Assembly: GCA_003327435.1 (NCBI GenBank)
Contig: QOQV01000001.1
Coordinates: forward strand, 1 to 64,000
Origin: Ignavibacteriota bacterium
GTDB taxonomy: Bacteria > Bacteroidota > Ignavibacteria > UBA10030 > BY39
Direction: 5' to 3'
Length of the DNA: 64,000 nt
Position numbers and translations under genes: made by a program. The notes under the pieces are model-generated. The model worked only from the letters and a program-made list of their open reading frames with translations, was not told the origin of the DNA and made no database searches. This document shows positions 60,847-64,000 of this stretch, one piece after another (position 1 is the stretch's first letter; each line of letters opens with the position of its first letter).

Positions 60847-62481
60847 ATGAATGCAACCATCATAGCAATAATTGGAGTTATCTGGTTTATATTTGCATAC
60901 AAATGGTATGGAAGTAAGATAGAAAGTAAAATTGTAAAACCAGATGATCAAATTCCCACACCTGCTAATCAAGTTAATGATGGGATAGATTTTGTACCAA
61001 CTAAAACACCCATTTTATTTGGTCATCATTTTTCATCCATAGCTGGTGCTGGTCCGATTATAGGTCCTATTTTTGCTTTTTCCCTTTTTGGATGGTTACC
61101 AACAATTTTATGGATAATGCTTGGAACGGTTTTTATGGGAGCAGTACATGATTACACAAGTATGATGGCGTCGGTAAGAAATAAAGGAGTATCAATAACT
61201 GAAATAGCTGATAAAAGCGTATCACCGACAGCCAGATGGATTTTTTCTATCTTCGTCTGGTTATCACTCGCTTTAGTTCAAGCTGTCTTTGCAGTATTAA
61301 CTGCCCAAACACTTGAACAAAAACCAGAAATAGTTATTCCAACCTTAGGACTTATGATATTAGCACTTGCTTTTGGTTACTTTGTATATAGAAAAAAAGT
61401 GAATCTTCTCTTAAGCACCATTCTGGCAATACTTTTTCTTTTTTCTCTTATTGTGATTGGAGATTATTACCCAATATATGCTTCATATGATTTCTGGCTG
61501 TTATTTTGTATTCTTTATGCTTTCATAGCAGCAACCCTCCCGGTATGGCTACTTTTGCAACCCAGAGATTACCTCTCGATGTATCTTTTACTTGCTGGTT
61601 TGATTTTGGGTTTTATTGGCTTAATTTTAAAGAGCCCTACGATAAACGCACCTGCGTTTATAAGTTTCAATAGTAATAATGGTCCAATCTGGCCAATACT
61701 TTTCATCACTGTTGCCTGTGGAGCAATATCTGGATTTCACTCTTTAGTAGGCAGTGGAACATCTTCAAAACAACTTATTAAAGAAACAGATGGGAAAAAA
61801 ATCTCTTTTGGTGGTATGTTAACTGAAGGCGCACTGGCATTACTTGTTGTATTACTAATTAGTAGTGTACTTTACTGGGGAAAAGCTGATTCTCCATCCA
61901 ATAATGATTTAGTATTTCAAAATTTACTACAAAAAAGTGCCAACATTACATTTGGTACTGCACTTGGTAATGTACTTACATCTCTGGGTATCCCTCTCTT
62001 TATGGGCATTTCGCTTGGTGTTTTAATGTTAAATGCTTTTATATTAACAACTCTGGATACCACAGTTAGATTGGCAAGATACATTGTCGAAGAATCTGTA
62101 GGTATAAAATTTAGAATTTTTAAAAATAGGTACATCGCAGCAGCAATGGGTTTGGTTTTAGCTTACATCTTAACACAGAATAACAGCTGGAAAATTATAT
62201 GGCCAGTTTTCGGAGCTTCAAATCAACTAGTAGCCGCTCTTGCTTTGTTTGTTGTAACGGCATACTGGTTTGGGTTTGGAAGACCAAAAGGCTATACATT
62301 ATTACCTGCGATTTTTATGCTTCTCACAACAGAAGCTGCGTTAATTTATCAAACAATATGGCAATATATACCTCAGGGAAATATTTTACTAATAGTTATT
62401 TCAAGCTTGTTGATTATTTTAGGATTAATAGTAGCTTTTGAAGTATATAAAAAAATCTGGATAAAAGATGGGCAGCAATAA
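60847..62481 (+). CDS. cstA: Carbon starvation protein CstA family transporter
   Basis: GHHFSSIAGAGPIIGPIFA, WLPTILWIMLGTVFMGAVHDYTSM, GAISGFHSLVGSGTSSKQL. Confidence 0.93.
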   Translation: MNATIIAIIGVIWFIFAYKWYGSKIESKIVKPDDQIPTPANQVNDGIDFVPTKTPILFGHHFSSIAGAGPIIGPIFAFSLFGWLPTILWIMLGTVFMGAVHDYTSMMASVRNKGVSITEIADKSVSPTARWIFSIFVWLSLALVQAVFAVLTAQTLEQKPEIVIPTLGLMILALAFGYFVYRKKVNLLLSTILAILFLFSLIVIGDYYPIYASYDFWLLFCILYAFIAATLPVWLLLQPRDYLSMYLLLAGLILGFIGLILKSPTINAPAFISFNSNNGPIWPILFITVACGAISGFHSLVGSGTSSKQLIKETDGKKISFGGMLTEGALALLVVLLISSVLYWGKADSPSNNDLVFQNLLQKSANITFGTALGNVLTSLGIPLFMGISLGVLMLNAFILTTLDTTVRLARYIVEESVGIKFRIFKNRYIAAAMGLVLAYILTQNNSWKIIWPVFGASNQLVAALALFVVTAYWFGFGRPKGYTLLPAIFMLLTTEAALIYQTIWQYIPQGNILLIVISSLLIILGLIVAFEVYKKIWIKDGQQ

Positions 62482-63333
62482 ATGAAAAGTGCAAGAACAA
62501 GAGCTTCATTTTTTGGTTTTTTCTCAAATCTTTTCTTATTTATAATCAAATTAATAGTTGGTTTGTCTGTTGGAAGTATCGCTCTCATTTCAGATGCATT
62601 TAATTCACTGATGGATATTATCGCCTCAATGGCGACAATATACAGTGTTCGCATTAGTCAACAAAAAGCTGACTCAAATCATCAGTTTGGTCATCAGGCA
62701 GCAGAACCGATAGCAGGACTTTTATATGCCATCCTTGCAGGTGTAGTTGGTTTTAATTTTATCAAAGAATCCATAATCAGAATTTTCTCGCCCACAGTGG
62801 AAAATATTAATTGGTTACCATTCTCAATAATAATAATCACGATGTTATTGAAAAGTTATATGACAATACATTTCAAAAAAGTTGGTAAACAGCATCAAAG
62901 CCCGGTTATTCTTGCAAGTTCAGTAGATAGTTTTAATGATGTAATTGCTTCTTCTTTTGCACTTATTGCGATAGGAATGAGTTATTTTGGGTTACCAATC
63001 TTTGACGGGATAGGAGGAATTTTTATATCAGCAATAATAATCAAAGGTGGATACGAAATTGCTCGTGATAATATAAAATATTTAATGGCACACGCAGCAG
63101 ATGAAAAACTCCTTGCAGAACTCGTTCAGAGAGCGTTAAAAATCCCTAATGTAAAAGGTGTAAATGATCTCCGTTCTCATTATGTAGGTAACCTCTTCCA
63201 TATAGAAATTCATATCGAAGTGGATAAATCACTTGACACGAAAACTTCCCACGACATTGGTAAAGCAGTTCAAAAAGAGTTAGAATCTGTTAGCTCAATC
63301 AATAAAGTATTCGTTCACATAGATCCTGTTTAA
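62482..63333 (+). CDS. Cation diffusion facilitator family transporter
   Basis: GSIALISDAFNSLMDIIAS, HQFGHQAAEPIAGLLYA, LASSVDSFNDVIASS, C-terminal metal-binding domain HIEIHIEVDKSL. Confidence 0.92.
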   Translation: MKSARTRASFFGFFSNLFLFIIKLIVGLSVGSIALISDAFNSLMDIIASMATIYSVRISQQKADSNHQFGHQAAEPIAGLLYAILAGVVGFNFIKESIIRIFSPTVENINWLPFSIIIITMLLKSYMTIHFKKVGKQHQSPVILASSVDSFNDVIASSFALIAIGMSYFGLPIFDGIGGIFISAIIIKGGYEIARDNIKYLMAHAADEKLLAELVQRALKIPNVKGVNDLRSHYVGNLFHIEIHIEVDKSLDTKTSHDIGKAVQKELESVSSINKVFVHIDPV

Positions 63334-63336
63334 ATT

Positions 63337-64000
63337 ATGAATCTTACAATTCCCAAAAACTATCAACCAAAATTAGATATTACAAAAATTGAGATAGCAA
63401 TTAAACTCATTAAAGACAATTTTGAGAGAGACCTCGCATCCGAATTAAGGTTATATCGCGTTACTGCACCTTTATTCGTGCTTAAAGGAATGGGAATTAA
63501 CGATGACCTGAGTGGCATCGAAAAACCTGTAACCTTCCAGATTAAAGATTATAATGGATACTCCGCTGAAATTGTTCAATCCCTTGCTAAGTGGAAACGT
63601 ATTGCACTTGCGGATTATGGAATAAAACCAGGTTACGGTATTTATACTGATATGAACGCAATTCGACCAGATGAAACTATCGATAATATTCACTCAATAT
63701 ACGTTGATCAATGGGACTGGGAAAGAGTTATAACGCCAGAAGAAAGAAATATTAATTTTTTAAAGGAAATCGTTAACAAAATATATTCTGTAATTAAAAG
63801 AATTGAATTTATTGTATATGAACATTACCCTCAAATAAATCCAATCCTACCTGAACAAATTAAATTTATTCATAGTCAGGATTTGCTAAACTTATATCCT
63901 GACTTAATACCGCAGGAAAGAGAAAATAGAATTGCGGAAGAATTTGGAGCGGTATTTATAATTGGTATCGGTGCAGAACTATCGGATGGAAAACCACATG
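63337..64000 (+). CDS. asnA: Aspartate--ammonia ligase (AsnA), truncated by window end; not in ORF track
   Basis: My translation: MNLTIPKNYQPKL...LRLYRVTAPLFVLKGMGINDDLSGIEKPVTFQIKD...SLAKWKRIALADYGIKPGYGIYTDMNAIRPDETIDNIHSIYVDQWDWERVI...IKFIHSQDLLNLYPDL...EEFGAVFIIGIGAELSDGKPH, matching AsnA. Confidence 0.95.
   Translation, partial: MNLTIPKNYQPKLDITKIEIAIKLIKDNFERDLASELRLYRVTAPLFVLKGMGINDDLSGIEKPVTFQIKDYNGYSAEIVQSLAKWKRIALADYGIKPGYGIYTDMNAIRPDETIDNIHSIYVDQWDWERVITPEERNINFLKEIVNKIYSVIKRIEFIVYEHYPQINPILPEQIKFIHSQDLLNLYPDLIPQERENRIAEEFGAVFIIGIGAELSDGKPH

Noticed and set aside
1-64000. tRNA/rRNA genes, transposases, integrases, prophage, toxin-antitoxin or restriction systems
   Set aside because: Intergenic gaps are short and no diagnostic motifs were seen; no mobile-element proteins among the ORFs.

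Overview
AT-rich bacterial chromosomal window, about 90% coding and mostly minus-strand. The gene content (three proteins with T9SS-type C-terminal tails, a SprE/PorW-like lipoprotein, split acyl-CoA carboxylase subunits, a Ccm cytochrome c maturation operon) suggests an Ignavibacteria/Bacteroidota-Chlorobi-type genome; this placement is inference. I see mainly housekeeping and envelope genes: purL, biotin carboxylase plus BCCP, mutS2, cvpA, yqeY, ccmABCDE, bamD, beta-oxidation genes, rho, folC, pyrD/pyrK, folE, peroxiredoxins, ugd/UXS, lutABC-like genes, cstA and a CDF transporter. Two genes are absent from the supplied ORF track: a 44-aa ccmD at 11026..11160 (-) and a 3'-truncated asnA at 63337..64000 (+). 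No CRISPR array, rRNA, tRNA, transposase or prophage was recognised. The items most worth a second look are: (1) a 1994-aa hybrid sensor kinase with an N-terminal KaiC/RecA-like domain that has lost Walker A, followed by about 7 PAS and 4 GAF domains; (2) its adjacent response regulator, whose C-terminus looks like a DHp helix with the phospho-acceptor His replaced by Lys; (3) a FolE + PTPS-II-type (C-x5-HGH) + two-SDR cluster resembling a tetrahydrobiopterin-type pteridine pathway; (4) two neighbouring giant secreted proteases, one subtilisin and one HExxH metalloprotease, sharing one multi-domain C-terminal chassis; (5) a half-length DapF lacking its N-terminal domain. I did not find a clearly new defence or mobile system.
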